From Candidatus Rokuibacteriota bacterium (GTDB taxonomy: Bacteria > Methylomirabilota > Methylomirabilia > Rokubacteriales > CSP1-6), in assembly GCA_003220195.1 (NCBI GenBank), contig QHRT01000142.1:3896-16081 (forward strand): a stretch of 12,186 nucleotides of DNA, read 5' to 3'. Numbering within the stretch: the stretch's first letter is position 1; each line of letters starts with the position of its first letter. Made by a program: the position numbers and the translations under genes. The notes beneath the pieces are model-generated. The model had not been told where the DNA came from. It saw only the letters and a list, made by a program, of their open reading frames with translations, and ran no database searches. Shown here piece after piece: positions 1-6,605 of the stretch.

Positions 1-238
1 AGGCGACGATCGGGTTGTACGTGTCGGCGGGATCGCTGTCACCGTGGCCGCGCTGATCGAGCGCCAGCACGCGGAAGTGCGGCTGGAGCGCGATCGCGAG
101 CGTGTCCCACGCATGCGCGTGTCCCGTGAACCCGTGCAGGAGGAGGAGCGGTGTGCGGCCCTCCCCACCCCAGTCCAGCACGCGGAGGCGAAGCCCGTTG
201 ACGGTCACGTCGCGGTCGATCGGCTTCAAGAGGTTCAT
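1..238 (-). CDS. alpha/beta hydrolase, N-terminal part (cut by window edge)
   Basis: This is the first 79 codons of an alpha/beta-fold hydrolase read on the minus strand; the rest lies beyond base 1. The translation opens MNLLKPIDRDVTVNGLRLRV. It then shows LLLLHGFTGHAHAW, the strand-3 HG motif that supplies the oxyanion hole, followed by VLALDQRGHGDSD, the strand-4 turn typical of the family. The nucleophile elbow (GxSxG) and the rest of the triad are not in the window, so the substrate (ester, epoxide, haloalkane or C-C bond) cannot be told. The ATG at 238 is chosen because the family pattern starts right after it. There is no clear Shine-Dalgarno; an in-frame GTG 18 nt upstream is a less likely start. 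It is divergent from the ABM-domain gene at 306. Confidence 0.85.
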   Translation of the reverse strand, partial: MNLLKPIDRDVTVNGLRLRVLDWGGEGRTPLLLLHGFTGHAHAWDTLAIALQPHFRVLALDQRGHGDSDPADTYNPIVA

Positions 239-246
239 GATGGGCG

Positions 247-255
247 AGCATACCA
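247..255 (-). promoter_or_regulatory. possible extended -10 promoter for the alpha/beta hydrolase
   Basis: Read on the minus strand the bases are TGG-TATGCT. That is a TG extension and a hexamer matching TATAAT at four of six positions. Transcription would start only about 1-3 nt before the ATG at 238, giving a nearly leaderless mRNA, in keeping with the lack of a Shine-Dalgarno. No good -35 box is seen. The same TATGCT hexamer recurs upstream of the VOC gene. Confidence 0.3.
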
Positions 256-305
256 CCCTCGATTCGAGTAGAGTCGACGTCACCCTGCCTCCCAAGGAGA
301 CGACC

Positions 306-635
306 ATGCTGGCGATGTGGGTCAAGGTCCGGATCAAGCCGGAGATGCGGCAGAAGTTCCTGAAGGCCATCGAGGTCGACGCGCTCGGCTCCGAGCGAGA
401 CGAGCCGGGCTGCATGAGGTTCAACGTGCTCCGGGACGAGAAGGACGAGAACGTCTACTACTTCTACGAGGTCTACGTCGACCAGGCCGCGCTCGAGCAG
501 CATCGCGCGGCGCCGCATTACGCGACGTGGCGGTCGGCCGCCGATTCGCTCGACGGTCCCAGCGAGCCGACGCGCTGCCAGACGGTGTTCCCCGCGGCGA
601 AGGAATACTGGACGACGACGAAGACGAAGTCGTAA
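306..635 (+). CDS. ABM-domain protein (putative YgiN-like quinol monooxygenase family)
   Basis: A 109-residue protein of the antibiotic biosynthesis monooxygenase (ABM) dimeric alpha+beta barrel family. The visible pattern is an opening beta strand (AMWVKVRIKP), a helix (QKFLKAIEVDALGSERDEPG), a central strand (CMRFNVLRD), then YYFYEVYVDQAALEQHRAAP and HYATW, which match the family's E-V-Y...H...P-H-F/Y pattern. Members act as cofactor-free monooxygenases on quinols or polyketides, or have unknown roles; the substrate cannot be read from sequence. The ATG at 306 has an AAGGAG Shine-Dalgarno at 294-299, six bases upstream. Longer readings of this frame run into the divergent hydrolase and have no family support. 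It appears to be a single-gene unit in the cytoplasm. Confidence 0.85.
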   Translation: MLAMWVKVRIKPEMRQKFLKAIEVDALGSERDEPGCMRFNVLRDEKDENVYYFYEVYVDQAALEQHRAAPHYATWRSAADSLDGPSEPTRCQTVFPAAKEYWTTTKTKS

Positions 636-657
636 CGCGGCGCGCCGTCGGGCCGGA

Positions 658-663
658 TATAAT
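658..663 (+). promoter_or_regulatory. perfect TATAAT -10 hexamer, possible promoter of the histidine kinase gene
   Basis: An exact TATAAT stands out in this GC-rich sequence, 23 bases after the ABM stop and 100 bases before the kinase ATG. No recognisable TTGACA lies 16-18 bases upstream, so the call rests on the -10 alone. If used, the mRNA starts near 670 and has a leader of about 90 nt. Confidence 0.4.
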
Positions 664-762
664 ACCCGGGCGTGTCTCGATCTGCCGTCCCCGCGAGACG
701 CGCCGGTGCCTCCCGAAAGGGCAGCGGATTCGTCTGAACGTGAGTTGACCGCCGGAGGCGGA

Positions 763-2268
763 ATGCGGCTCGCCGTCAAAATTTTTCTGGCGAACTCGGT
801 TGTCATCCTCGTCTTGCTCGCGGTCGCCGCCTGGACCATCTTCAGCGTCACCCGGCTCTCCGGCCCGCAACGACCCATCACGGTCCGCACCGCCGACACC
901 GTGGGACTCGAGGTCGCGACCCGCGAAGCCGCGATCAAGGTGCACCGCCTCGAGATGCGCAATCTCGTCTTCGCGGACACCGAGTATGGCGCCGCCGCGG
1001 AGGCGGAGCGCACACGCATCGCAGACTCGCTGGGACGGCTCCGCACGATGCTCCAGAGCGACGACGAGCACGCGCGGCTGGAGGAGGCGATCCGGGGATT
1101 TGCCGAGTATCGGACGGTCGTCGAGCGCGCGCGCCAGCTCCGGAAGGGCAACGCGCGGAAGCAGGCGGACGCCCTGCTCGCCAGGAAGGGCGGCGCGCTG
1201 ATCGAGCGCGTCGACGTGGCGCTTGCCGGCCTGTCCAAGGCGACACAGGACGCGCTCGACCGGACGCAGCTCGAAGCGACCGCCGCGCTCGGCCACGCGC
1301 GCAGCGTGGTGGACGCGTTGCGGGCGCGCACGTTGACGGCGGTGCCGATCGTGCTGCTCACCGCGCTCCTGGCCGCGGTCGCCGGCACCGCGATCATCTC
1401 GATCCGCATGACGCGCTCGCTGCGGCGACTGTCGGAGGCGACGACCGCCGTCGCCGAGGGCCAGTTCCGAGAACCCCTGGCGATCGATTCGAAGGACGAG
1501 ATCGGCGCGCTCGCGCAGTCCTTCAACACGATGGCCGAGCGACTGCGCGAGATCGACGAGATGAAGGAGCAGTTCTACGCGACGATGTCGCACGAGCTGC
1601 GCTCGCCGGTGATGTCGATGCGGGAGGCCGCGCGCCTGATCCACGAGGGCGCGGCCGGTCCGATCACCGAGAAGCAGGAGCGCCTGCTCGCGATCATCGA
1701 TCGCGGGGGCGACCGGTTGCTGCGCCTGGTGAACGACGTGCTCGACCTGTCCCGCGCCAACGCCGGCCTCCTGTCGATCGAGCGCCAGTGGTTCGATCTC
1801 GGGGCGACGGTCGCGCGGGCGGTCGAGGAGCTGCGTTTCCAGGCCACGGAACGTCAGTTGAACCTCCGGCTGGAGCAGCCGCCGGTCCCGGTGCGCATGT
1901 ACGGGGACCCGGACCGCATCGTGCAGATCGTCATCAACCTGGTGGCCAACGGTCTCAGGTTCACCGCGGCGGGCGGGACGGTGACGGCGCGCGTGAGCGC
2001 GACGGACGCCGAAGCTTTGATCGAGGTCGAGGACACCGGCGTCGGCATCCGCGCCGATCTCGTTCCGCTGGTGTTCGAGCCGTTCCGGCAGGCGCACCGC
2101 GGGCGCGGCGGTACCGGTCTCGGGCTCGCGGTGGTGCGCGCGATGGTGGAGGCTCACGGAGGCCGCGTCACCGTCGAATCCCAGGAAGGCAAGGGCAGCC
2201 GCTTCACCGTCGTGCTGCCGCGCCCACCGGTCGAAGCGCAAGCGACGGGCGATCAGTCGACTCGATGA
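763..2268 (+). CDS. membrane sensor histidine kinase, GlrK/QseE-like (HAMP-HisKA-HATPase_c)
   Basis: A 501-residue sensor kinase. Transmembrane helix 1 spans roughly residues 8-28 and helix 2 roughly 190-214. Between them is a helical extracytoplasmic region of about 160 residues. HAMP follows, then the H-box FYATMSHELRSPV with phospho-acceptor His277, and EGAAGPITEKQERLLAII, a stretch I associate with GlrK-type kinases. The ATP-binding domain shows an N-box (NLVANGLRFT, Asn392/Asn396), G1 (VEDTGVGI, Asp424), an F-box (VFEPFRQ) and G2 (GTGLGL near 452). All catalytic motifs look intact, so it should autophosphorylate and pass phosphate to an Asp of a response regulator. The ATG at 763 is preceded by GGAGG at 754-758; a GTG at 706 is the alternative start. 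Its stop overlaps the lipoprotein start (ATGA), implying translational coupling. No response regulator gene is adjacent. Confidence 0.92.
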   Translation: MRLAVKIFLANSVVILVLLAVAAWTIFSVTRLSGPQRPITVRTADTVGLEVATREAAIKVHRLEMRNLVFADTEYGAAAEAERTRIADSLGRLRTMLQSDDEHARLEEAIRGFAEYRTVVERARQLRKGNARKQADALLARKGGALIERVDVALAGLSKATQDALDRTQLEATAALGHARSVVDALRARTLTAVPIVLLTALLAAVAGTAIISIRMTRSLRRLSEATTAVAEGQFREPLAIDSKDEIGALAQSFNTMAERLREIDEMKEQFYATMSHELRSPVMSMREAARLIHEGAAGPITEKQERLLAIIDRGGDRLLRLVNDVLDLSRANAGLLSIERQWFDLGATVARAVEELRFQATERQLNLRLEQPPVPVRMYGDPDRIVQIVINLVANGLRFTAAGGTVTARVSATDAEALIEVEDTGVGIRADLVPLVFEPFRQAHRGRGGTGLGLAVVRAMVEAHGGRVTVESQEGKGSRFTVVLPRPPVEAQATGDQSTR

Positions 2269-2804
2269 CGCGGCGGCTCTTCGCGGCGGTGGTGTGCCTT
2301 CCGCTGTTCACCGGCTGCGCGATGTCGCAGTCCGTTCCGCCCGCCACCTCACCGAAGCTCCTGGCGCGCGCGGACGGAGAGCTCGCGGCCGAACGATACG
2401 AGCGCGCGCTCAAGCTGTACGACCAGTTCCTCGACACGTACGCCGACGATCCGGGCGCCCCTCGAGCGCGTACGATGCGGAATCTCCTGTCGCGTTTCCT
2501 CGCCGCGCAGGCGACGGCCGGGCAGCTCGGACAGACGCTCGCGACGCGCGAGCAGGAGCTGGCCGAGCGTCAGGCGGAGGTCGAGCGACTCCGGACGGAA
2601 CGGGATCGTCTGCGTGCGGATCTCGAGCGGTCGCGCACGGTCGACTCCGGCGAGGTCGAGCGACTGCGGCAGACGCTCGCCATGCAGGAGCAGGCGCTGA
2701 CCGAGCGACAGCGGGAGCTCGAGCGGCTCAGGACGGAGCGCGAACGTCTCCGCGTCGATCTCGAACGCCTCCGGCACATCGACCTGAACGAGCTGCGGCG
2801 ATAA
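2265..2804 (+). CDS. QseG-like coiled-coil lipoprotein, kinase partner
   Basis: A 179-residue protein. A short basic N-terminus and hydrophobic stretch end in LPLFTGC, so Cys18 is the likely lipidated residue; Phe at -3 is not the consensus lipobox residue. A TPR-like helical pair follows (YERALKLYDQFLDTYADD, about residues 44-61). From residue 91 to the end it is a charged coiled coil built of two tandem 46/43-residue repeats rich in Glu, Arg and Leu. The start overlaps the kinase stop by four bases, so both proteins are probably made together. In E. coli the lipoprotein QseG is encoded next to GlrK/QseE and acts on it from the periplasmic side. A comparable role here is inferred from position and architecture, not from sequence identity. 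It is convergent with the EamA gene, 15 bases away. Confidence 0.8.
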   Translation: MTRRLFAAVVCLPLFTGCAMSQSVPPATSPKLLARADGELAAERYERALKLYDQFLDTYADDPGAPRARTMRNLLSRFLAAQATAGQLGQTLATREQELAERQAEVERLRTERDRLRADLERSRTVDSGEVERLRQTLAMQEQALTERQRELERLRTERERLRVDLERLRHIDLNELRR

Positions 2805-2807
2805 CAG

Positions 2808-2819
2808 CCGCGGCCGCGG
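2808..2819. other. 12-base perfect palindrome between convergent genes
   Basis: The whole gap between the stops of the lipoprotein and EamA genes is 15 bases and contains CCGCGGCCGCGG. It has no loop and no T-tract, so it is a poor intrinsic terminator. It is the only candidate signal between the two convergent units. Confidence 0.3.
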
Positions 2820-3686
2820 TCAGCGTCTCGACAGCGCCGTGATCAGCGCCACGCCGAGCACCGTCAGCACGGTCCCCGCCACCATCCGCGGCGTCAACGC
2901 CTCGACGCCTCGCAGGAAGAGCAGCGACAGCAGCAGCACGAAGATCGGCGCGGCGCCGTAGAGCGGCGCCACGATGCTGACGGCCCCGAGGCCGAGCGCC
3001 ACGACGTTCATGAAGACGGCGCCGTTTTCCGCGATCCCCGCGGCGACGAAGCAGAGGAGGCTCCGGCCGCGACATCGCATCGCGCTGCGGTTGCCCGTCG
3101 CGAGCAGGAGCGTGGCATACGCGATCAGCGCGGTGGTGGCGTTGATGGCGGAGCCCTGCACCGCGCCCGTGTGACTCAGGCCCAGCTTTCTCAGCACGGC
3201 GACCACGCCGAAGCACACGGCGGAGAGCACCGGGAAGATGAGCTCCCACGGGCGGAAGCCGACCGGCCCGGCGCTGATCGAGAGCAGCGTCGTGCCGAGC
3301 ACGATCACCCCGGTGCCGGCCACGATCCCCGGCGTGACGGTTTCACCGAGGAACAGGATCGCAACGAGTGTCGAGACGAGGGGGTTCAGGTTGACGACCG
3401 CGGCGCCGATCGAGGCGCCGACCCGTTCGATGGCGACGAACCTCAAGAGTCGGCCGGCCACGGTGCCGATCAGCCCGGCGAGGAGAAAGAACATGATGCC
3501 GGACGCCGAGATCGCGTGAAGGCCGCCCGTGAACACGACGGCCGTCCAGAGACCGATCGTGCCGACGACCACGTTGATCCAGAAGCCGGCGTAGGGGTTG
3601 CTGCCGCGCAAGCCCTGCCGGATGAAGATCGTGGACGCGGCCGAGCCGAACGCGGCGGCGAGCGCCAGAACGTAGACGCTCGTCAA
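2820..3686 (-). CDS. EamA/DMT-family transporter
   Basis: A 288-residue integral membrane protein made almost entirely of hydrophobic helices. About ten can be counted, in two EamA halves of five: roughly residues 1-135 and 150-288. Typical family features are a helix ending ..LLRFVAIERVGASIGAAVVNLNPLVSTLV and the matching second-half stretch MNVVALGLGAVSIVAPLYGAAPIFV, both followed by FLGE- or FLRG-type turns. Members export metabolites, amino acids or drugs; the substrate is not predictable here. The start is TTG at 3686, forming a TTGA overlap with the crotonase stop. This gives the normal family length and removes an upstream extension that reads antisense-like sequence from the crotonase gene. 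Translation is probably coupled to the crotonase. Confidence 0.85.
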   Translation of the reverse strand: MTSVYVLALAAAFGSAASTIFIRQGLRGSNPYAGFWINVVVGTIGLWTAVVFTGGLHAISASGIMFFLLAGLIGTVAGRLLRFVAIERVGASIGAAVVNLNPLVSTLVAILFLGETVTPGIVAGTGVIVLGTTLLSISAGPVGFRPWELIFPVLSAVCFGVVAVLRKLGLSHTGAVQGSAINATTALIAYATLLLATGNRSAMRCRGRSLLCFVAAGIAENGAVFMNVVALGLGAVSIVAPLYGAAPIFVLLLSLLFLRGVEALTPRMVAGTVLTVLGVALITALSRR

Positions 3687-4456
3687 CGGCCCTGGAACTT
3701 CGGCTCGCGTTTCTCGAGGAACGCGCGAATCGCTTCGGGCGCGTCCTGGGTTCCCGAGTTCACCGTCTGGGCCATGCCTTCGGCCTCGAGCGCTTCGTCC
3801 ATGGTCATGGAAAACGAGTTGGTCAGGAGTCTCTTCGTCATCGCGAGCGCGAGCGGCGGACCGGCGGCCAGGCGATTGGCCCAGTCGGCGACGAACGCGT
3901 CGAGCTCCGCGCCGGGCACGACGCGGTTGACCAGCCCCATCTCGGCCGCTTCCTTGGCCGAGAGGATGTCCGCGAAGAACGCGAGCTCCTTCGCGCGATG
4001 CATGCCGATCAGCCGCGGCAAGAGCCACGAGCCGCCGAAGTCGATCGTGAGGCCGCGCCGGGCGAAGATCTCCGAGAATCGCGCGGTGTCGGACGTCACG
4101 ATGAGGTCGCAGCCGAGCGCCAGGTTCAGACCGGCGCCGGCCGCGACCCCGTTGACCTTGGCGATCACGGGTTTCGGGATCCGGTGGAGCGCCAGCGCGA
4201 TGTCGGCGACCCAGTGCAGTCGCGCGAGCGGGTGCCGGGTGTCGTTGCCGCGATCACCGAGATCCGCGCCCGAACAGAACGCGTCGCCCTGGCCGGTGAC
4301 GACGAGCACGCGATCCGACGACGAATCGTTCACCTCACGGAAGACCGCCAGCAGCTCGTTGAACATCGTGGCGTTGATCGCGTTCTTCTTCTCGGGGCGA
4401 TTCAGCGTGAGCGTGACGACGCCGTTCGACGCGCGCTCGACGTTGAGCGTGTCCAT
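3683..4456 (-). CDS. enoyl-CoA hydratase/isomerase (crotonase) family, PaaG-like active site
   Basis: A 257-residue crotonase-fold acyl-CoA enzyme. The oxyanion-hole segments are present: CSGADLGDRG and KVNGVAAGAGLNLALGCD. The glutamates of classical enoyl-CoA hydratase (rat Glu144 and Glu164) align with the Asn of GAGLN and the Phe of SEIFARRG, so both are missing. The stretch GLTIDFGGSWLLPRLIG resembles the PDSGGTWLLPR motif of PaaG-type isomerases, where an Asp is catalytic. An isomerase or other crotonase reaction is therefore more likely than water addition. The ATG at 4456 has GGAGGA at 4462-4467. An upstream extension of the frame reads through the repeat region and is rejected. The stop overlaps the transporter start. 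Upstream, on the same strand, lies the VOC gene, beyond 167 bases of repeats. Confidence 0.88.
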   Translation of the reverse strand: MDTLNVERASNGVVTLTLNRPEKKNAINATMFNELLAVFREVNDSSSDRVLVVTGQGDAFCSGADLGDRGNDTRHPLARLHWVADIALALHRIPKPVIAKVNGVAAGAGLNLALGCDLIVTSDTARFSEIFARRGLTIDFGGSWLLPRLIGMHRAKELAFFADILSAKEAAEMGLVNRVVPGAELDAFVADWANRLAAGPPLALAMTKRLLTNSFSMTMDEALEAEGMAQTVNSGTQDAPEAIRAFLEKREPKFQGR

Positions 4457-4470
4457 CGACTTCCTCCGTT

Positions 4471-4541
4471 GACATGGGGGCCTCGACATGGCCTCCAAAC
4501 CCATTGACCGACATGGGGGCCTCGACATGGCCCCCAAGCCC
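4471..4541. repeat. tandem 39-bp-period direct repeat, each unit a GGGGGCC hairpin
   Basis: Two near-identical 32-base units begin at 4471 and 4510, separated by 7 bases. Each forms a hairpin with a TCGACAT loop: arms 4476-4482/4490-4496 (one G-T pair) and 4515-4521/4529-4535 (perfect GGGGGCC/GGCCCCC). The second unit runs straight into the larger hairpin at 4551-4579 and is the first half of repeat copy A. Confidence 0.8.
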
Positions 4542-4579
4542 CCAACGCTCGGGGCGCCCCGGCAAAGCCGTGGCGCCCC
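4515..4579 (+). repeat. two-hairpin intergenic element, copy A
   Basis: Hairpin 1 is 4515-4535. It is followed by the core segment AAGCCCCCAACGCTCGG and then hairpin 2 at 4551-4579. In hairpin 2 an 8-bp arm GGGGCGCC/GGCGCCCC is followed by a C-T mismatch, CGGC/GCCG and an AAA loop. The element lies between the VOC stop (4624) and the crotonase start (4456), so it is 3' of VOC. It matches copies B and C in order and shape, though the stem arms differ in sequence. Confidence 0.75.
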
Positions 4580-4623
4580 TCGATCCCTCGCTTGGTTTAG
4601 TTGCCTACCGAGATCTGCGCGGG

Positions 4624-5136
4624 TCAGTTCGCCACGGGCCACGGCTCCGACAGCCACCCCGGCAGCGGCTCCCCGGGACCGTTAACCGCGAGCTGATAGT
4701 CGCGATCGCCACGGCTGCCGTCGCCGAAGAGCTGGAGCGAACCCGGCCTCTCGTAATAGATCTCCAGGCGATTGCCGTCCGGGTCGGCGAAGTAGAGGCT
4801 GCGCTGGCTCACGTGATCGATCGCGCGGTCGATGGTCACGCCGTGCTTGAGCAGCGTCGCGTACGCGTCCTTCAGCGCCTCGTAGTTTCCGACCTGGAAC
4901 GCGATGTGGACGAGGCCGATCTGCGTGTTGGTCGGTCGTTCGGCGCTGTCCGGGTGCTGGTGCTGCACCAGGTCGATCGTGTGAAAGTCCTCGCCGAGGG
5001 TCATGAAGACGTCGCGGCCGTGCTCGGGATCCTGCTCGGCGATCTTGAATCCCAGCACGTCACGGTAGAAGGCCTTGGACCGCTCGAGATCGGCGACCCG
5101 CAGCAGCACGTGACCAATCTTCGTCAACCCGATCAT
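4624..5136 (-). CDS. VOC / glyoxalase-bleomycin resistance-dioxygenase family protein
   Basis: A 170-residue single-chain VOC protein with two beta-alpha-beta-beta-beta modules. Module 1 has IGHVLLRVADLERSKAFYRDVLGF. Module 2 has IGLVHIAFQVGNYEALKDAY, ending in YFADPDGNRLEIYYE. Likely metal ligands are His9, His77 and Glu125, matching the His-His-Glu triad of extradiol dioxygenases and related VOC enzymes; His108 could also sit in the site. After about residue 131 there is a tail of some 40 residues with no clear fold. Function could be ring cleavage, isomerisation or glyoxalase-like chemistry; none is proved. The ATG at 5136 is chosen for its GGGGAGG Shine-Dalgarno at 5143-5149, over a TTG 15 bases upstream. 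It may be co-transcribed with the crotonase and EamA genes unless the repeats between them terminate transcription. Confidence 0.85.
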   Translation of the reverse strand: MIGLTKIGHVLLRVADLERSKAFYRDVLGFKIAEQDPEHGRDVFMTLGEDFHTIDLVQHQHPDSAERPTNTQIGLVHIAFQVGNYEALKDAYATLLKHGVTIDRAIDHVSQRSLYFADPDGNRLEIYYERPGSLQLFGDGSRGDRDYQLAVNGPGEPLPGWLSEPWPVAN

Positions 5137-5156
5137 CTCTGGCCTCCCCAATCGGA

Positions 5157-5175
5157 AGGGGCCCCGGTGGCCCCT
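5157..5175. other. GC-rich hairpin in the VOC leader
   Basis: AGGGGCC and GGCCCCT pair perfectly around a 5-base loop (CCGGT). It lies 21 bases upstream of the VOC ATG and 8 bases upstream of its Shine-Dalgarno. It resembles hairpin 1 of repeat copy B but lacks the CCAACGTTCGG core and second hairpin, so it may be a remnant or an independent structure. Confidence 0.6.
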
Positions 5176-5210
5176 CGTTCACTCCACGACCTTCGCGGCT
5201 TGTGAGCCGA

Positions 5211-5219
5211 AGCATAGCA
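5211..5219 (-). promoter_or_regulatory. possible extended -10 promoter for the VOC gene
   Basis: On the minus strand the bases read TGC-TATGCT, an extended -10 with four of six hexamer matches. The -35 region is poor. The predicted leader of about 65-70 nt would include the hairpin at 5157-5175. It lies back to back with the promoter at 5239-5267. Confidence 0.35.
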
Positions 5220-5238
5220 TCGACAGGACGCGCCGGCG

Positions 5239-5267
5239 TTGACAGGCTCGCGCACGCCGCGCAGAAT
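5239..5267 (+). promoter_or_regulatory. sigma70-type promoter of the M20-Rid-amidohydrolase operon
   Basis: A perfect TTGACA (5239-5244) is followed by a 17-base spacer and CAGAAT (5262-5267), four of six matches to TATAAT. Transcription would start near 5274, with a leader of about 23 nt that includes the Shine-Dalgarno at 5282-5287. Its -35 box and spacing are the best in the window. Confidence 0.6.
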
Positions 5268-5296
5268 CGGGCTCGCTCACCGGGAGGATCACCGCG

Positions 5297-6597
5297 ATGC
5301 GTGACGAGATCGCCCTCGAAGCGGAAGCCACCGAGCTGCTCCGGACGCTGATCCGGAACGCGTGCGTCAACACGGGGGAGATGGACTCCGGACAGGAGCA
5401 GCGCAGCGTCGACGCGCTCGACCGGGCCGATCGAGCCTCATCACGCGCATCGAGGGCCGTGATCCGACGGCGCCGACGCTCTTGCTCATGGGGCACACCG
5501 ACGTCGTGCCGGTGAGCCCGGACGGGTGGCAGCGGGATCCCTTCGGCGCCGAGCTGGTGGACGGCATCGTGTGGGGCCGTGGCGCGATCGACATGCTCAA
5601 CCTGACGGCGACCATGGCGGTCGCGACCCGGCGGCTGCGCACGAGCGGATTTCGTCCTCGCGGCACGCTGATCTATCTCGCGGTGGCGGACGAGGAGGCC
5701 GGCGGCGAATACGGGGCGCAGTACCTGGTGGAGCGGCAGATGGACGCCGTCAAATGCGACTACGTCGTGACCGAAAGCGGCGGCGTCCCGATTCCGACGC
5801 CGTCCGGCCCGAAGCTGCGCCTGTCCGTTGGCGAGAAGGGCGTGAACTGGCGCCGACTGATCGTCCACGGCACGCCCGGACACGGGTCACGACCGTTCCG
5901 CACCGACAACGCCCTCGTGACCGCCGCGCTCGTCGTGCAGCGGCTCGCCGAGTATCGGCCGAAGGCGCGCATCCTCGACACGTGGCGCCGTTACGTGGAG
6001 GAGCTCGAGCTCGATCGCGATCTGACCGCGGCGCTGATCGATCCCGATCGCGTCTGGGAGACGGCTTTCGGGCTCGACGACCTGGCGCTGGCGCGCGAGG
6101 CCCACGCGTGCACGCACACCACGTTCTCGCCGAACGTCGCGCACGGCGGCACGAAGGTGAACGTGATCCCGGATCGGATCGAGATCGAGGTCGACATCCG
6201 CGCGCTGCCCGGCATCGGCGCGGACGAGCTCCACGCGATGCTGACCGAGGCCCTCGGCGACGTCGCCGATCGCGTGACGATCGAGACGCCGCCGAACCGC
6301 CGGCCGCCGGGATCGATGTCGTCGTTCGATACGCCGCTGGTCGACGCGCTCTCGCGTGTCGCCGGGAGGCTCATGCCCGGCAGCCGCATCGTCCCCAGCT
6401 TCACGACGGGCGGCACGGACGCGCGGTTCTTTCGCTTCGCGGGCGTGCCGTCGTACGGCTTCGGACTCCACTCCCGGCGTATCCCGCACACCGAGTATCC
6501 GAAGATGTTCCACGGCCACGACGAACGGGTCGACACGGAAAGCCTGCGGCTCTCGACGCTCTTGTGGCAGGAGCTCTGCTCCGACTTTCTCGCGTGA
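5297..6597 (+). pseudogene. M20-family metallopeptidase/deacylase, frameshifted near N-terminus
   Basis: A di-zinc M20 hydrolase split between two frames. The ATG at 5297 (GGGAGG at 5282-5287) opens in frame with LLRTLIRNACVNTGEMDSGQ, but that frame stops at 5515. From about 5425 the homology continues one frame over with RPGRSSLITRIEG and runs to the stop at 6597. The core motifs are intact: GHTDVV (His at 5494), GRGAIDM (Asp at 5590), DEE (Glu at 5692 and 5695), TES (Glu at 5773) and GHDE (His at 6517). Compared with the family pattern, about 15-25 residues before PGR are also missing, so this looks like an internal deletion rather than one slipped base. Members cleave amide bonds of acyl-amino acids, dipeptides or carbamoyl compounds. 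It is either an inactivated gene or an assembly error. It is followed 8 bases later by the Rid gene. Confidence 0.75.
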
Positions 6598-6605
6598 GAT
6601 CGGTG

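Noticed and set aside
421..2241. 606-codon open frame on the minus strand opposite the histidine kinase, ending within the ABM gene
   Set aside because: It is antisense to a kinase with all motifs intact. Its translation is low-complexity, rich in Arg, Ala, His and Asp, with no recognisable fold; such frames are expected opposite GC-rich genes.
3171..4472. 433-codon plus-strand open frame opposite the transporter and crotonase
   Set aside because: It is antisense to both genes across their overlapping stop/start, shows no protein-family pattern, and its translation is biased and repetitive.
4471..4579. CRISPR array
   Set aside because: There are only two repeat units with a 7-base separation and no spacers of normal length; no cas genes are nearby. 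The units form hairpins of the intergenic element instead.
4457..4657. N-terminal extension of the crotonase to 324 residues
   Set aside because: It translates the repeat copy A hairpins into non-family sequence and skips the GGAGGA site placed before the ATG at 4456.
5526..6605. Upstream extension of the triple-Rid frame as one 770-residue protein
   Set aside because: The extension overlaps the M20 coding sequence in another frame and is Arg-rich without homology. The ATG at 6606 directly precedes the first Rid domain.
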